A DNA stretch of 64,000 bases from Acidobacteriota bacterium (GCA_021730945.1 JAKFYH010000040.1:19244-83243), one strand, 5' to 3'; shown: positions 24,802 to 34,365, counted from the stretch's first letter. Numbers and translations: made by a program. Notes: generated by a model not told the origin, from the letters alone.

Positions 24802-26179
24802 CGCCACGCGCCGGCGCCGGAGCCGGCACCCGCGTCCCGGGTTCGGTCAGCCTGACACGGTCGCCTTCGCGCAGGCCGCTCGTGACTTCGGCCACGCGAT
24901 CGTTGGACTCGCCGATCGCCACCACGCGCACCTCAGTTCCGGCTGTGGTGTCCAGGTAGACGACGCGGTGGCCGTCCTTGTTGAAGATCGCGGTGACCGG
25001 TACCAGTAACACGCCCTGGCGCGACCCGACCGTCACATCGGCGCGAATGGTCATCTCGGGCCGCAGTTCGGCGGTGGTGGCATCGAGGGCAATCACCAGA
25101 TCGAAACGCTTGTCGTCAAACGGCCGGGCCGCCGATGCGCTGGCGAGGGCGCCGACCCGGGCCACCGTTCCGGTCAGCCTCAAGTCGGGAAACGCCTCGA
25201 CCCGCACGGCGGCCGGCTGGCCTGGCGCGACGCGATGCACCTCGGCCTCCCCCACCGATGCCTCCACCAGCATGCGGTTCACCTCCGGGATGGTGACAAT
25301 GCCCTGGGTCGCGAACACCCGATCGCCCACCCGCAGCTTGCGGCGGGGGTTCGCGTTCAGGAATTCCTCATAGACCACCATGCCGGGCCCGCGCGCGCGA
25401 ATGGTGCAGCCATCGACCAGCCGCGCCAGCAGCTCGACTCGCAACTCCGTCTCGTGCACGCGCGTCCGGGCGTGCCCCAACTGCGACGCCTTCTGCGACA
25501 GCTGCAGCGCTGCGCGCTTCTGCTCGCGCGGGTGGGACAACTGCACGACGATGTCGGTGCGTTTGCGGGCGAGCGCCAGCTCGTCTTCGGCCTGATCGAG
25601 CTGGTCGCTGGTGCGCGCCAGTTCATCGCGGGTGATGAAACCCTTGTCGAGCAGCGGCCGCAGACTCGCGTACTCCTCGCGCAGCCGCTCGGTCTTCTTC
25701 TCGGCACGCAGCAGCGTCGTGCGCGCCTCTTCCACCGTCAGCGCCCCTTCGCCTTCAGAGACCGCTTTCACTTCGGCGCCGGCCTCGTCCCACTCGCCTT
25801 CAGCGACCTGCAGATCGATCTGCGCCTGGCGCAAGTCCTGGCGGGCTCGCGTCAGCTCAATCTCGAGATCGGTGGTGTCGAGCCGGGCCAGCAGGTCGCC
25901 GGCCTGAACCTTGCTGCCCTCGGCGGCGAGCTCGCGAATCTCGACATCGCGGCCGGGGATGGGCGATCGATAGGTGATCGACTGGATCGGCTTGAGCGTC
26001 CCGCTCGAGGTCAGGGTGGCGGTGAGGTCGCCGCGCGTCACGGTCGCCACCAGGCCGTCGGCGGCCGGCCGGCCTTGCCACCACCATGCCGTCGCCGCCA
26101 CGGCCAGCACCAGGGCCGCGACCCGGGCCGCCCGCGGAAGATTCCCCGCCGTTCGCACGATGTCGCCGACGCTCTTCAC
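24782..26179 (-). CDS. periplasmic adaptor protein (HlyD/MacA-like)
   Basis: 465 residues. One N-terminal helix (AARVAALVLAVAATAWWW), a lipoyl-like half motif, a long coiled-coil hairpin (about residues 105-240, rich in Glu, Arg and Leu heptads), the second lipoyl half and a beta-barrel/membrane-proximal end. This is the membrane-fusion subunit joining a MacB permease to a TolC channel. The GTG start overlaps the TolC-like stop by four bases, so the three genes form one operon. Confidence 0.9.
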   Translation of the reverse strand: MKSVGDIVRTAGNLPRAARVAALVLAVAATAWWWQGRPAADGLVATVTRGDLTATLTSSGTLKPIQSITYRSPIPGRDVEIRELAAEGSKVQAGDLLARLDTTDLEIELTRARQDLRQAQIDLQVAEGEWDEAGAEVKAVSEGEGALTVEEARTTLLRAEKKTERLREEYASLRPLLDKGFITRDELARTSDQLDQAEDELALARKRTDIVVQLSHPREQKRAALQLSQKASQLGHARTRVHETELRVELLARLVDGCTIRARGPGMVVYEEFLNANPRRKLRVGDRVFATQGIVTIPEVNRMLVEASVGEAEVHRVAPGQPAAVRVEAFPDLRLTGTVARVGALASASAARPFDDKRFDLVIALDATTAELRPEMTIRADVTVGSRQGVLLVPVTAIFNKDGHRVVYLDTTAGTEVRVVAIGESNDRVAEVTSGLREGDRVRLTEPGTRVPAPAPARGDALQPR

Positions 26180-27636
26180 TGTGGCCGATTAGACGTCATC
26201 AGCACCGCCGCCGTCGAGTCGGCGACGTCGGTGCGGGGATTGAACACGCCGAGCACGGCGCGTAATCGTAATTGGGCCACCGCCGAGTCGGCCAGTGCCT
26301 GGATGCGGCGCCCCTCCGCGGCCAGAAGCCCGCTTTCGGCGGTGACGACATCGAGGTTGTTGGAGAGGCCGGTCTGGTAGCGAAGCTCGGCCACCTCCAC
26401 TTCGCGGCGGCTGATTTCGACGCTGGTCTCGGCCGACAGCACCCCTCGCACCAGCCGGTCCCGTTCGCGCACGGCCTGCTTCACGTCGTCGGCAATCTGG
26501 CGTTCGAGTGTCGAGACTTCCCGGCGGCGGCGATCACGGTCGAGCATCGCCGACTGGTTCTCGACCTGTTGCGCCGTCCGATCGACCGGCATCGCGATCG
26601 TGAAGAAGGTCGCAAACTGGTAGCCGTCGACGCCAAAGCTGTTGCGAAACGAGTGGGCGGTCTCGCGGCGGGTCAGCGCCAGATTCACGTCCACTTGCGG
26701 CAACAACTGGTTGCGGGTGAATCGAATCTGGTGTTCGGCGTCGTCCCGCATGGCGATGCGGCTTTGCAGGTCGAGCCGATTGGCCAGCGCCAGGCTGGTG
26801 GCCTGCGCGATGTCGATCGGAGCGGTCGCCGGGCGCGGAATTTCGGCGGCCACGTCGATCCGATCGGCGGTGGTGCGCCCCATCAGGAAGGTGAGGCGGT
26901 CGCGTGCCTCCTCGACGCCCGATTGCGAGTCGAAGAACTGGATCTCGGCCTGGGCCACCAACTGCTGCGATCGCAGCACGTCGAGCTGTGACACCAATCC
27001 GGCGTCGAGCTTGGCCTCTGATGCGTCACGCAGCCGGCGCGCCCGCTCCAGTGACTGGCGGGCCACTTCCACGTAAGTCTGCTGCGACACCACGCGGTAA
27101 TAGGCGGCGGCCACGTCGACGGCCACCTGCTGCTCGGCCATCACCTGCTGGCGATCGGCGTCGGCCCGGCGCATCTCGGCGCTCGTCAGCGATCGCCGGG
27201 AGACACTGCGGCCAAATCCACGCAGCAGCGGCTGCGTGAGGGTCAACGTGGTATCGGCGTTGTAGAACAGCAGGTCGCCGCCGGATTGCCCGGGAATCTG
27301 CGCCGAGACAGTTCCGGCCGACACCCGCATCTCGGTGCCGGTGACCAGGCGCTGCGTGACATCGACCCGGTAGGTCTGGCTGCTCACATCGGTGCTGCCA
27401 AACGACCCGAAGATATTGGGCGTGACCTTGGGCCTGAAGGTGTTGCGGGCCAGCCGCAGTCCCAGGTCGGCCTGGGCGATGGTGTCGGCCTGGTTCACCA
27501 GCCGCTCGTTTCGGGCCAGGGCCTCGTCAACGGCCTGGGCCAGCGTGGTCACCTGCGCGAAGGCCGGCGAGGCCGGCAGCAGGACGCAGAACACCCACAC
27601 TGCGGGATGGGGAAATCGAGTCGACCATTGCCTCAC
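26176..27636 (-). CDS. TolC-family outer membrane efflux protein
   Basis: 486 residues with a signal peptide ending SPAFAQV. Two outer-membrane efflux (OEP) repeats of long helices follow, with TLTLTQPLLRGFG in the first half and AELRYQTGLSNNLDVVTAES in the second, both typical of TolC-like channels. GGAAGG four bases before the GTG start supports this start. First gene of the export operon: channel, adaptor, permease. The substrate is unknown. Confidence 0.9.
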   Translation of the reverse strand: MRQWSTRFPHPAVWVFCVLLPASPAFAQVTTLAQAVDEALARNERLVNQADTIAQADLGLRLARNTFRPKVTPNIFGSFGSTDVSSQTYRVDVTQRLVTGTEMRVSAGTVSAQIPGQSGGDLLFYNADTTLTLTQPLLRGFGRSVSRRSLTSAEMRRADADRQQVMAEQQVAVDVAAAYYRVVSQQTYVEVARQSLERARRLRDASEAKLDAGLVSQLDVLRSQQLVAQAEIQFFDSQSGVEEARDRLTFLMGRTTADRIDVAAEIPRPATAPIDIAQATSLALANRLDLQSRIAMRDDAEHQIRFTRNQLLPQVDVNLALTRRETAHSFRNSFGVDGYQFATFFTIAMPVDRTAQQVENQSAMLDRDRRRREVSTLERQIADDVKQAVRERDRLVRGVLSAETSVEISRREVEVAELRYQTGLSNNLDVVTAESGLLAAEGRRIQALADSAVAQLRLRAVLGVFNPRTDVADSTAAVLMTSNRPQ

Positions 27637-27699
27637 AATGCCTTCCAGTCTGCCGCGATGGTTCAGCCGGCGCCCGTCGGCGGGCGTCGTCCCGGGCGG

Positions 27700-28761
27700 T
27701 CAGCGCAGCGTAACCGAAAACGTCCCGGCGGCGGTTTCGCGAACAATACCGCCGCGGCCGCCAATGGTCTCGCTCCGCTCGTCGAAGACCAGGGTCCCGG
27801 TGATCACGCCTCCCGAGAGCACGCCCTGGAACGACAGCAGCCGGGTGGCGGTCACGCTCTGGCTGGGGTCGAAGTCCGCTGGCCGGGTCTCGGTTTGCTG
27901 GTCGCGAAACCCGAGTGACTGCGGCGTGCCGGTGATGGCGAAACTGTTGCTGAACATGTCGGTATGCGTCGGGCCATCGCAGGTCTGCGAACTGACGGCA
28001 TCGGTGCCGGAGATCTCGCCGCGGCCGCTCACGCTCGTGGCCGACTGCGCGTCGAGGTTGATCTTCATCGTACCGGTGATCGTGCGCGTGATGACGCAGG
28101 TGAAGCCGCCGACGACCGTGCTGACAATCTGGCCGGTGAGCGGCCCGCTGAACGCGCTCTTGGCCGGTTCCTCGTCCTTCCTCACGACCTGCGTGGCAAC
28201 CAGGGCGCCGCCGCCCACCGCGGCGCCGACCACGCCAAGGGTGGTGGCCGACAGCCCGCCGCCGCCAGCCACGCCGCCGCCGGCCGCACCTGACGCGCCA
28301 CCGGTGCCCCCACCAGCGGTGCCGGCGGAGCCGCCGCTGCTGGCGGCGCTGGCGGCCTGGGCCGCGGCCTGCGCGGCCGTCAGCACGTTGGTCTGCGCGA
28401 TGGTGGCCGTGGCCACCTGTCCCTGGAAGGCCGCCTGCACCTGGATCTGAAACGCGCCGGCGGCCGACGGAGTGAGACCGGTCACTGCCGCCTGCCCGGC
28501 GGCGTTGGTGGCGACGGTCAGCGTCGAGGCGCCACCAAACGACGCCGCCTTGCCGCCCTCGATTGAAAACGTCACCAACGCGCCCGGCACCGGCAGGTTG
28601 TTACGATCGCGCACTTCGACCAGCGGCCGGACCGCCGTCTTCTGCTGGATGATGTTGACGCCGTCCTCGCCCTCGATCACGACGATGCGCAGGCCGGCGG
28701 TCTGGGCGGCGGCGGTCACGGCCCAGGCGGCCAGCACGAGAGTAATCGTCCGAATGGTCAT
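27700..28761 (-). CDS. secreted Ig-like domain protein of the kinase-caspase operon
   Basis: 353 residues from the ATG at 28761, which overlaps the caspase gene stop. A signal peptide (ITLVLAAWAVTAAAQT) leads to an Ig-like domain at about 22-120 resembling invasin/Big-1 folds (PVPGALVTFSIEGG, AAGQAAVTGLTPSAAGAFQIQVQA). A Gly/Ser/Ala-rich stretch and a weak hydrophobic segment (about 155-190) follow, then a C-terminal beta-rich domain of unknown type with two cysteines. I do not recognise a catalytic site. Its place after kinase and caspase genes makes it a likely surface or periplasmic partner. Confidence 0.7.
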   Translation of the reverse strand: MTIRTITLVLAAWAVTAAAQTAGLRIVVIEGEDGVNIIQQKTAVRPLVEVRDRNNLPVPGALVTFSIEGGKAASFGGASTLTVATNAAGQAAVTGLTPSAAGAFQIQVQAAFQGQVATATIAQTNVLTAAQAAAQAASAASSGGSAGTAGGGTGGASGAAGGGVAGGGGLSATTLGVVGAAVGGGALVATQVVRKDEEPAKSAFSGPLTGQIVSTVVGGFTCVITRTITGTMKINLDAQSATSVSGRGEISGTDAVSSQTCDGPTHTDMFSNSFAITGTPQSLGFRDQQTETRPADFDPSQSVTATRLLSFQGVLSGGVITGTLVFDERSETIGGRGGIVRETAAGTFSVTLR

Positions 28762-30911
28762 GGCCGGCATCCGCTGCGAGGAAGGATCGCGTCGATCTGC
28801 CCGACGTAGTTGCGGGCATTTCTCGACTCGTCCAGGTGTGGGTTGATGGTGAGCATCTTCGCGTAGCTGGCCCGCGCATCGGCCAGGTAGCTGCAAGCCT
28901 GCCGGGCATTGTAGAGATCGCGGTTGACGTTACCGAGCAGGAAGTGCGCGATCGGATCCCTGGGGGCATGGCTGAGTGCGCGCTTGCAGTAGTCGCGCGC
29001 CTTGAGGGGATTGCCCACCTTCTGTTCCGACAGGCACAACCCCAGGAATCCGGCGCTGCGCAGGCTGTCATACGCGCCCTGGCGATCGGCATGGCGACGA
29101 TCGCCAACGCCAAGGCCGATGAAGTGAAAGGCCAGGCGCGAACCGAGCCCGGTCGAAAAGTTCGTCAAGTCGAGAAAGGAGCGGTAGTTCGTCCGGGCGT
29201 CGGCGTAGAGGCCAATTTGGCGGAGGGGGTCGGTGCTCTCAGCGGCAAGGTGCCGCATCGCATCGGCCTTCCACAGGTGCGCCTGCGCGTTTGACGGCTT
29301 GATCTGGATGGCGCGGTCGGCGTTCTCCACCGCCCTGCCCCACGCCGCCTTGTCCCAATACGCGCGAGCCAGCATGGAAAAGGCCTGGTCGTCATCGGCA
29401 TCGAGCCGAAGGGCCTCGGTCAGTTCGCGAATGGCCGCATCCGGGTCGCCTTGTTCAATCAGGACCGCGGCGCACTCGATGCGCGAGTCGACGTGCGTGG
29501 GGTCGATGGCGATCGCCCGGCGAAAAAACCCCACCGCTTCGTCGTGGCGCAGGAGCAGCTGGTTGACCTGGCCGAGGTGGTAGGCAGCCACGCTGAAATC
29601 GGGATCGATCGCCAGCGCCTGCTGGAACAACGCCGCTGCCTGCTTGAGATCGGACTCGCTCTGACGCCGTTCGACCGGCACCAGGTTCATCAGGCTGAGC
29701 GCGGAGCGCCGGGTGAAGAGCAGTTTCTCGCCCTGATCGTTCAGGGCCTGCGCCGGCTTCTTGATCTGGCGCACGTATCGAATCCGCACGGTCACCGCGA
29801 CTTCCTGGCCGGGGGCGATCATGACCTCCTGGCGGTCGGGCTCGTAGCCTTCGCGCGCGCCGCGGAATTCGTGGAGGCCGGCCGGCAGGCTCGGGAGCAC
29901 GAGCGGCTTGGATTTCGAGAGGCGGCCAATCAGCGCACCATCCACATAGAGATCGACGTCGTCCATGTTGGTCTCGACCACGGCGGTGCCGAGCATCGAC
30001 GGCGCCCTGGCGCCCTCGGCGCTGCAGCCGCTGCCCACGCCGAGCAGCATGTCGGGCTCGTAGTCACCGCGCGCGGTGGGAGTCTGCGACAACTGGCGGT
30101 CGCGGGCGTAGCGGCGGACGTTGGACCGGACGTACTCGATCAGTTCGTCCGCGGTGATTCGCCCGTCGCACGGGTCGGAGTCGGCATAGCCGCGAAACGC
30201 CTGCACCAGGAAGTAGGTGAAGAACCCATAGCCGGTGGACAGGTTGGGATCTTCAAAACTCTGTTCGCGTTCGGTGGTGGCGGTCAGAGTCAGGAAGCTG
30301 GTCGGCAGCGCGCTGAACTGCCGCTCGAGCGCTTCGTTGGTGGTCTCGGCGTTGATCTTTCCCGAGTGACACGCATCGGTCAGCAACACCTTCCAGTTGG
30401 CGCTCACCCGGTTGGCGAGGACCTCGCCGAGCCGCGACATCGGATACGCGGTGGCCTCCAGGCGATTGGGATCGACGTCCCAGGGAGCGAGGTAGCCCTT
30501 GCCATCCTGCACGAAGCCGTGGCCGGCAAAATACACCACCACGCGGTCGGCCGGCTGCGCGACCGATGGCAGCCACTCCTCCAGTTCGCGCCGGACGTTC
30601 GCCAGGGTCGCGTCTGGGCCCTTGAGGAAGTGGACGTTCTCGGCCGGGAAGGCTCCGCCCTCGTGGTTGATGAGGACGCGATACATCGCGTCAGCATCGC
30701 TCTCGGGGAACTGAAGTTGCTTTGAGGCATCAAGGTGCTGGTACTGGCCGACGCCGACAATCACCGCGTATCCGCGCGGGATTCCATCGCGGACCGGCGC
30801 CGGCTTGGCGGGCACCAGGATCAGATCGCGAGGCGCCTGCGGCGCCGGGGACGTCCCCTGCGCCGCCGCCACGGTCGCCGACACGAGCAGGACGAAGAGC
30901 GCCCGGATCAT
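28758..30911 (-). CDS. secreted caspase-like peptidase with PEGA and TPR domains
   Basis: 717 residues. Signal peptide to about residue 18 (VSATVAAAQG). A C14 caspase p20 domain at about 45-290 has the catalytic His131 in YFAGHG and Cys181 in DACHSG, so it should be active, presumably after Arg/Lys or Asp. A PEGA domain (about 300-375: DLYVDGALIGRL, LPAGLHEF) and at least six TPR repeats (about 390-700) form the C-terminal part. It overlaps the kinase gene by four bases and the Ig-like gene by four bases. Substrate and trigger are unknown. Confidence 0.9.
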   Translation of the reverse strand: MIRALFVLLVSATVAAAQGTSPAPQAPRDLILVPAKPAPVRDGIPRGYAVIVGVGQYQHLDASKQLQFPESDADAMYRVLINHEGGAFPAENVHFLKGPDATLANVRRELEEWLPSVAQPADRVVVYFAGHGFVQDGKGYLAPWDVDPNRLEATAYPMSRLGEVLANRVSANWKVLLTDACHSGKINAETTNEALERQFSALPTSFLTLTATTEREQSFEDPNLSTGYGFFTYFLVQAFRGYADSDPCDGRITADELIEYVRSNVRRYARDRQLSQTPTARGDYEPDMLLGVGSGCSAEGARAPSMLGTAVVETNMDDVDLYVDGALIGRLSKSKPLVLPSLPAGLHEFRGAREGYEPDRQEVMIAPGQEVAVTVRIRYVRQIKKPAQALNDQGEKLLFTRRSALSLMNLVPVERRQSESDLKQAAALFQQALAIDPDFSVAAYHLGQVNQLLLRHDEAVGFFRRAIAIDPTHVDSRIECAAVLIEQGDPDAAIRELTEALRLDADDDQAFSMLARAYWDKAAWGRAVENADRAIQIKPSNAQAHLWKADAMRHLAAESTDPLRQIGLYADARTNYRSFLDLTNFSTGLGSRLAFHFIGLGVGDRRHADRQGAYDSLRSAGFLGLCLSEQKVGNPLKARDYCKRALSHAPRDPIAHFLLGNVNRDLYNARQACSYLADARASYAKMLTINPHLDESRNARNYVGQIDAILPRSGCRP

Positions 30912-32707
30912 TGGTGGTTCAAGCTGATGGTGGCGGTCACGGCCTTGCCGACCTCGGCCCGGTTGACGACATAAGTGGCCTGCCTCACGCCGGGCTTGCC
31001 GCCGCTCGACTGATCCTTGGTGAAGATCAGGTCGCGCGAGCGAACACTTTGCTGCAGGTCCTGGACGACCGATGCCGTCAGCGTTTCCGCCCTGGTCACC
31101 GGGCGGGCAAAGCCGGGCAGCTGGCTGAGCGGCTCGCGGCTCAGGAACACGAACAGGTGTTCGGTCCCGACCTGGTCGTCGAACTGGAACCAGCCGCCAT
31201 CGGAAGGCACATCGTACTGCTCGAGCGGCGCAATCTGGTTACGTCCGCCGTTGATCTGGGCGCTTGGGAACAGGACCGCCCAATTGCCGCTCGTCCCCTG
31301 CATCGCGACATAAAGATAGCCGGCGATGTTCGACTCGAACGAGAGTTTCAGCTTGTCGCCGGATCGAAAAATGGCGCCGGCGTCCACGTCCACTTCGGCC
31401 CCGTCCGGCCGCTGCTGAATCAAGCGGTAGCGCAGACCGGCGGGCGCCCCGGCAGCGGTATTCGAAAACAGTTGCTGGGCGGTCAATGGCGAAGCCGCGC
31501 CCGGCGCGACAATCGGCAGCGCTCGCGCCGGGGCTTCTGGCACCCTGGCCGTATCCGTGGCAGCCGGCGCCGTGTCAGTTGGCACCGGGGCCGCAGGAAC
31601 CACCGCCGGTGATGCCAGCGTCGATGGCGGAGCGGCCGCGGTCGAGGCCTCTGCCGCGTTGGGCGCGGCTGCGCGTTCCAGATCCGAGGCCGGCCAACCG
31701 ACAACCAGGGCGGTCACCACGACGGCGGCCACGCCGCTTGCCCACCACAGCGTTCGCGATCCTCGCGCGGTCGAATCAAGCAGCGAGGCGGCCGGCGGTG
31801 CCGCGGTCAGCGGTTCCGGGAGAACCACGGTCGGGTCGCCGGCGCGCGACTCGATGCTGGAAATCCGGGCGCGCGACTGATCGAGAAACCGCAACAGCGC
31901 GCCGCGCATGTCGTCGGCCGACTGAAAGCGGTCGCCAGGCGCCTTCGCCATGGCCCGCGACACGATGCCCTCGATCTCCGGCAGCAGCCGGCTCATGTCG
32001 GTATCCATCGGCGCCGGCGTTTCCTGGATCACCTTGAGGATGACCGACGAGATGCTGCTGTTGTCGGGCTCGAAGGGACGGCGTCCCGACAGCATCTCGT
32101 AGGCCATCACCCCGGTCGAGTAGATGTCAGTGCGGCGATCGATTGTCTCGCCCTTCAACTGCTCGGGCGAGGCATAGTGCGGCGTGCCCAGGACGTTGCC
32201 CGACGCCGTGAGCGTGTCGGCCTGCAGCATGCGGGCGAGGCCAAAGTCGACCAGTTTGACCGAGCCATCGGACTGAATATGGATGTTGCTGGGCTTGATG
32301 TCCCGATGCACCACCTCAAGGGCGTGCGCATGGTGCAGCGCCTCGAGGACCTGCGCCAGGATGGTGATCTTGGCCTCGAACGCGAGGTGGTTGCGTTCGA
32401 GAACCTGCGAGAGGTTCTCGCCCTGCAGGTACTCCATCGCAATATAGACGACGCCCTCGATCTGCCCCGCTTCGTAGACGGTAACGATGTTGCGGTGCGA
32501 GAGGCGCGCGCACGCCTGCGCCTCGCGCATCAGCCGGTCGAGATATTCGGGACGATCGATGTCAGGCCGGACCGTCTTGACGGCCACGATGCGCTGCAAA
32601 GTCGGGTCGAAGGCCTTGTAGACCTCGCCCATACCTCCACGTCCGAGCAGCGCCTCCACGCGGAAGCGGCCGATGTGTTCTGGCAACGGGATCGATCGCA
32701 TGCCCAT
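30908..32707 (-). CDS. transmembrane Ser/Thr protein kinase with extracytoplasmic DUF4384 domain
   Basis: 599 residues. Hanks-type kinase at about 14-275: GRGGMGEVY loop, Lys44 in VAVK, Glu62, HRDIKPSN at 134-141, DFG at 154-156, GTPHYASPEQ, all intact. A single helix at about 320-338 (LWWASGVAAVVVTALVVGW) is followed by a Pro/Ala-rich spacer and a DUF4384 domain at about 430-545. The domain order implies a cytoplasmic kinase linked to a periplasmic sensor. GAGG lies five bases before the ATG. First gene of the kinase-caspase-Ig operon. Confidence 0.92.
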   Translation of the reverse strand: MGMRSIPLPEHIGRFRVEALLGRGGMGEVYKAFDPTLQRIVAVKTVRPDIDRPEYLDRLMREAQACARLSHRNIVTVYEAGQIEGVVYIAMEYLQGENLSQVLERNHLAFEAKITILAQVLEALHHAHALEVVHRDIKPSNIHIQSDGSVKLVDFGLARMLQADTLTASGNVLGTPHYASPEQLKGETIDRRTDIYSTGVMAYEMLSGRRPFEPDNSSISSVILKVIQETPAPMDTDMSRLLPEIEGIVSRAMAKAPGDRFQSADDMRGALLRFLDQSRARISSIESRAGDPTVVLPEPLTAAPPAASLLDSTARGSRTLWWASGVAAVVVTALVVGWPASDLERAAAPNAAEASTAAAPPSTLASPAVVPAAPVPTDTAPAATDTARVPEAPARALPIVAPGAASPLTAQQLFSNTAAGAPAGLRYRLIQQRPDGAEVDVDAGAIFRSGDKLKLSFESNIAGYLYVAMQGTSGNWAVLFPSAQINGGRNQIAPLEQYDVPSDGGWFQFDDQVGTEHLFVFLSREPLSQLPGFARPVTRAETLTASVVQDLQQSVRSRDLIFTKDQSSGGKPGVRQATYVVNRAEVGKAVTATISLNHQ

Positions 32708-33189
32708 AAGGACCTCGAAATAAGCCTTTCCGACTTAGACAGGACGATCTTCGTAACGCAACATCGTCTTGTTCAACGCGGGCACTTTGATGGTCAACGA
32801 GTGCTCACGAAGTGACTACAGAAGACATATCAAGGGCAGTGCCGAGGTGATTTGGGCCGGTTTTCGCAGAAAATGCCCTTCGGCTCGACACGCGACTTAC
32901 AAAATTGGCGAGCCGATCACAATCCTCGCACTGACTGAGTGGGAGTGTAGCGGAAAGTCGCCGGGAAAGACTAAGGGCGGCGGCCCATTGCTGAACCGCC
33001 GCCCAAAAGTTGCCGCCAACCTGGCTCCCCCCAGCTACTGCGGCACTCGCACCGCAGTAAACAGACTGGCGACAGCCACCGTCAATCCAAAGTCCGTGCC
33101 GGGCGAATTCCGGCCGTTTTCCCCGGAATCTGCCGGGCCGGAGCGCCGGGAGGCCAACAGGATTGTTGGCACAATCACGAATCTTGCCG
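32708..33189. other. 482-base non-coding region between the DGQHR and kinase genes
   Basis: Open frames exist on both strands but their translations have no recognisable features and they lack ribosome sites, so I treat the stretch as non-coding. It must hold the promoter of the kinase operon and the end of the DGQHR transcript. Base composition is lower in GC than the flanking genes near 32740-32960. Apart from a small hairpin at 33161-33176 I see no structured element. Confidence 0.5.
33161..33176 (-). terminator. weak hairpin downstream of the DGQHR gene
   Basis: GATTGT at 33161-33166 pairs with ACAATC at 33171-33176 around a four-base loop. It lies 14 bases beyond the stop of the minus-strand DGQHR gene. 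No T-run follows, so intrinsic termination is uncertain. Confidence 0.3.
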
Positions 33190-34326
33190 TTAGCCGGCGG
33201 CACCTTCCGGGTACTGCAGGGCGAGTCGCAGTTCCTTGGTGAGGTTGTCGACGGTCGTGCCCTGACGCTTCCATGCGCCATCGGTTTCGAAACGAAGCGC
33301 GCCGATGCGGCGGCCCCACGGCGAAATGACCCGGCCAATCGCGCGGAAATCGGTGCGGTCGGCATGCTGCTGGTCGATCTTCTGGAGCACATCGGGCGCC
33401 ACGCGGATGAACGCGCGCAAGGCGGTGGCCGACTTGATGCTGTACTTGCGGCCGTTCCAGGCCGACTCGAAGATGCTGGCGATCTGCTTGAGGTAATTCA
33501 CGAAGAACTTTTTTGACTCTTCGCGGAACTCGGCGCTCTTGCGAGCCCCGCCGAGCGCGGCCTCGTCGGAGAAGAGCTTCTTCAGTTCCTGCGCCAGCGG
33601 CGCCTGGCCGACCCGGCCCTTGCCGACGCCGAGCAGCTTAATCTCGCCGTAGAGCGGCGACTCGTCGCGGTCGTTGAGGGCGCGGACCACGTCGTGAGCG
33701 GCCGCCAGTGACTCGTCACGATAGAGTTGGCGGCCCGAGAGCGACACCAGGTGCGATGCGTTCAGACGCGTGTGCTTCGCGTTGATGGTGACAAACATCT
33801 GGACGATGTGATCTTCGGGGACGCGGTCGAAGATGATGGCCGGCACGGTGAACGGCTCGTCGCCAAATCGATCGATGTCGGCATGCAGCGCCAGCAGCCG
33901 GTGCTGCCCGTCAATGGCGCGGAGAATGCCTTCCCGTTCCGGCACCTTGAGACGGCCGACGGTTGATCCGCTCTCGACCGGCTCGAAACTGAGCTTCTCA
34001 TCGCACGAGATGATCACGGCGCCGGGGATCGACGGCAGGTCGCGAGCCTGCCGGCACTGCTCGTAGTACTGGACCAGCTCGTCGATTTTCTTGCGGATGA
34101 TCTGGCGCTGGTACGCCTTCTCATTCGAGGCGATGCGGCGTTCGAGCAGGTCCCAATTGATCTTGGACTGGGCGCCCTTTTTCTTGCCACGCACCCCCGC
34201 TTGCGCCTGATCCTGGTAGCTCAGCACCTCGAAACGCACGAGCTTGTCGATATCGCTGGCCGTGAGGGAGGCCTGATAAAATTGCACGCCGAACTGCTGC
34301 ATCCGGATAGCGGCTACGCTGATCAT
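33190..34326 (-). CDS. DGQHR-domain protein
   Basis: 378 residues from the ATG at 34326; the open frame extends to 34431 but the extra residues look random and overlap the divergent promoter. AIDGQHRLLAL with DGQHR at 139-143 defines the family, which is related to DndB and ParB-like nucleases and is common in DNA modification and defence settings. Further conserved-looking parts are MFVTINAKHTRLN and SGRQLYRDE. No dnd, dpd or restriction gene is nearby. Function unknown; a DNA-related role is inference from the family. Confidence 0.75.
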   Translation of the reverse strand: MISVAAIRMQQFGVQFYQASLTASDIDKLVRFEVLSYQDQAQAGVRGKKKGAQSKINWDLLERRIASNEKAYQRQIIRKKIDELVQYYEQCRQARDLPSIPGAVIISCDEKLSFEPVESGSTVGRLKVPEREGILRAIDGQHRLLALHADIDRFGDEPFTVPAIIFDRVPEDHIVQMFVTINAKHTRLNASHLVSLSGRQLYRDESLAAAHDVVRALNDRDESPLYGEIKLLGVGKGRVGQAPLAQELKKLFSDEAALGGARKSAEFREESKKFFVNYLKQIASIFESAWNGRKYSIKSATALRAFIRVAPDVLQKIDQQHADRTDFRAIGRVISPWGRRIGALRFETDGAWKRQGTTVDNLTKELRLALQYPEGAAG

Positions 34327-34340
34327 AAGAGTCTGTCCAA

Positions 34341-34365
34341 AGAGGCAGATTCTATAATCGCCTCT
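34341..34365. promoter_or_regulatory. divergent promoter dyad between DGQHR and M14 genes
   Basis: AGAGGC at 34341-34346 and GCCTCT at 34360-34365 flank thirteen AT-rich bases containing TATAAT (34353-34358) on the plus strand and TATAGA on the minus strand. The layout suggests a repressor site over divergent -10 elements. No clear -35 hexamers were found. Confidence 0.4.

Noticed and set aside
32769..33242. 157-residue plus-strand frame in the kinase upstream gap
   Set aside because: No domain or ribosome site, and overlaps the end of the DGQHR gene.
32805..33392. 195-residue minus-strand frame in the same gap
   Set aside because: It overlaps the DGQHR coding region in another frame and lacks any recognisable feature.
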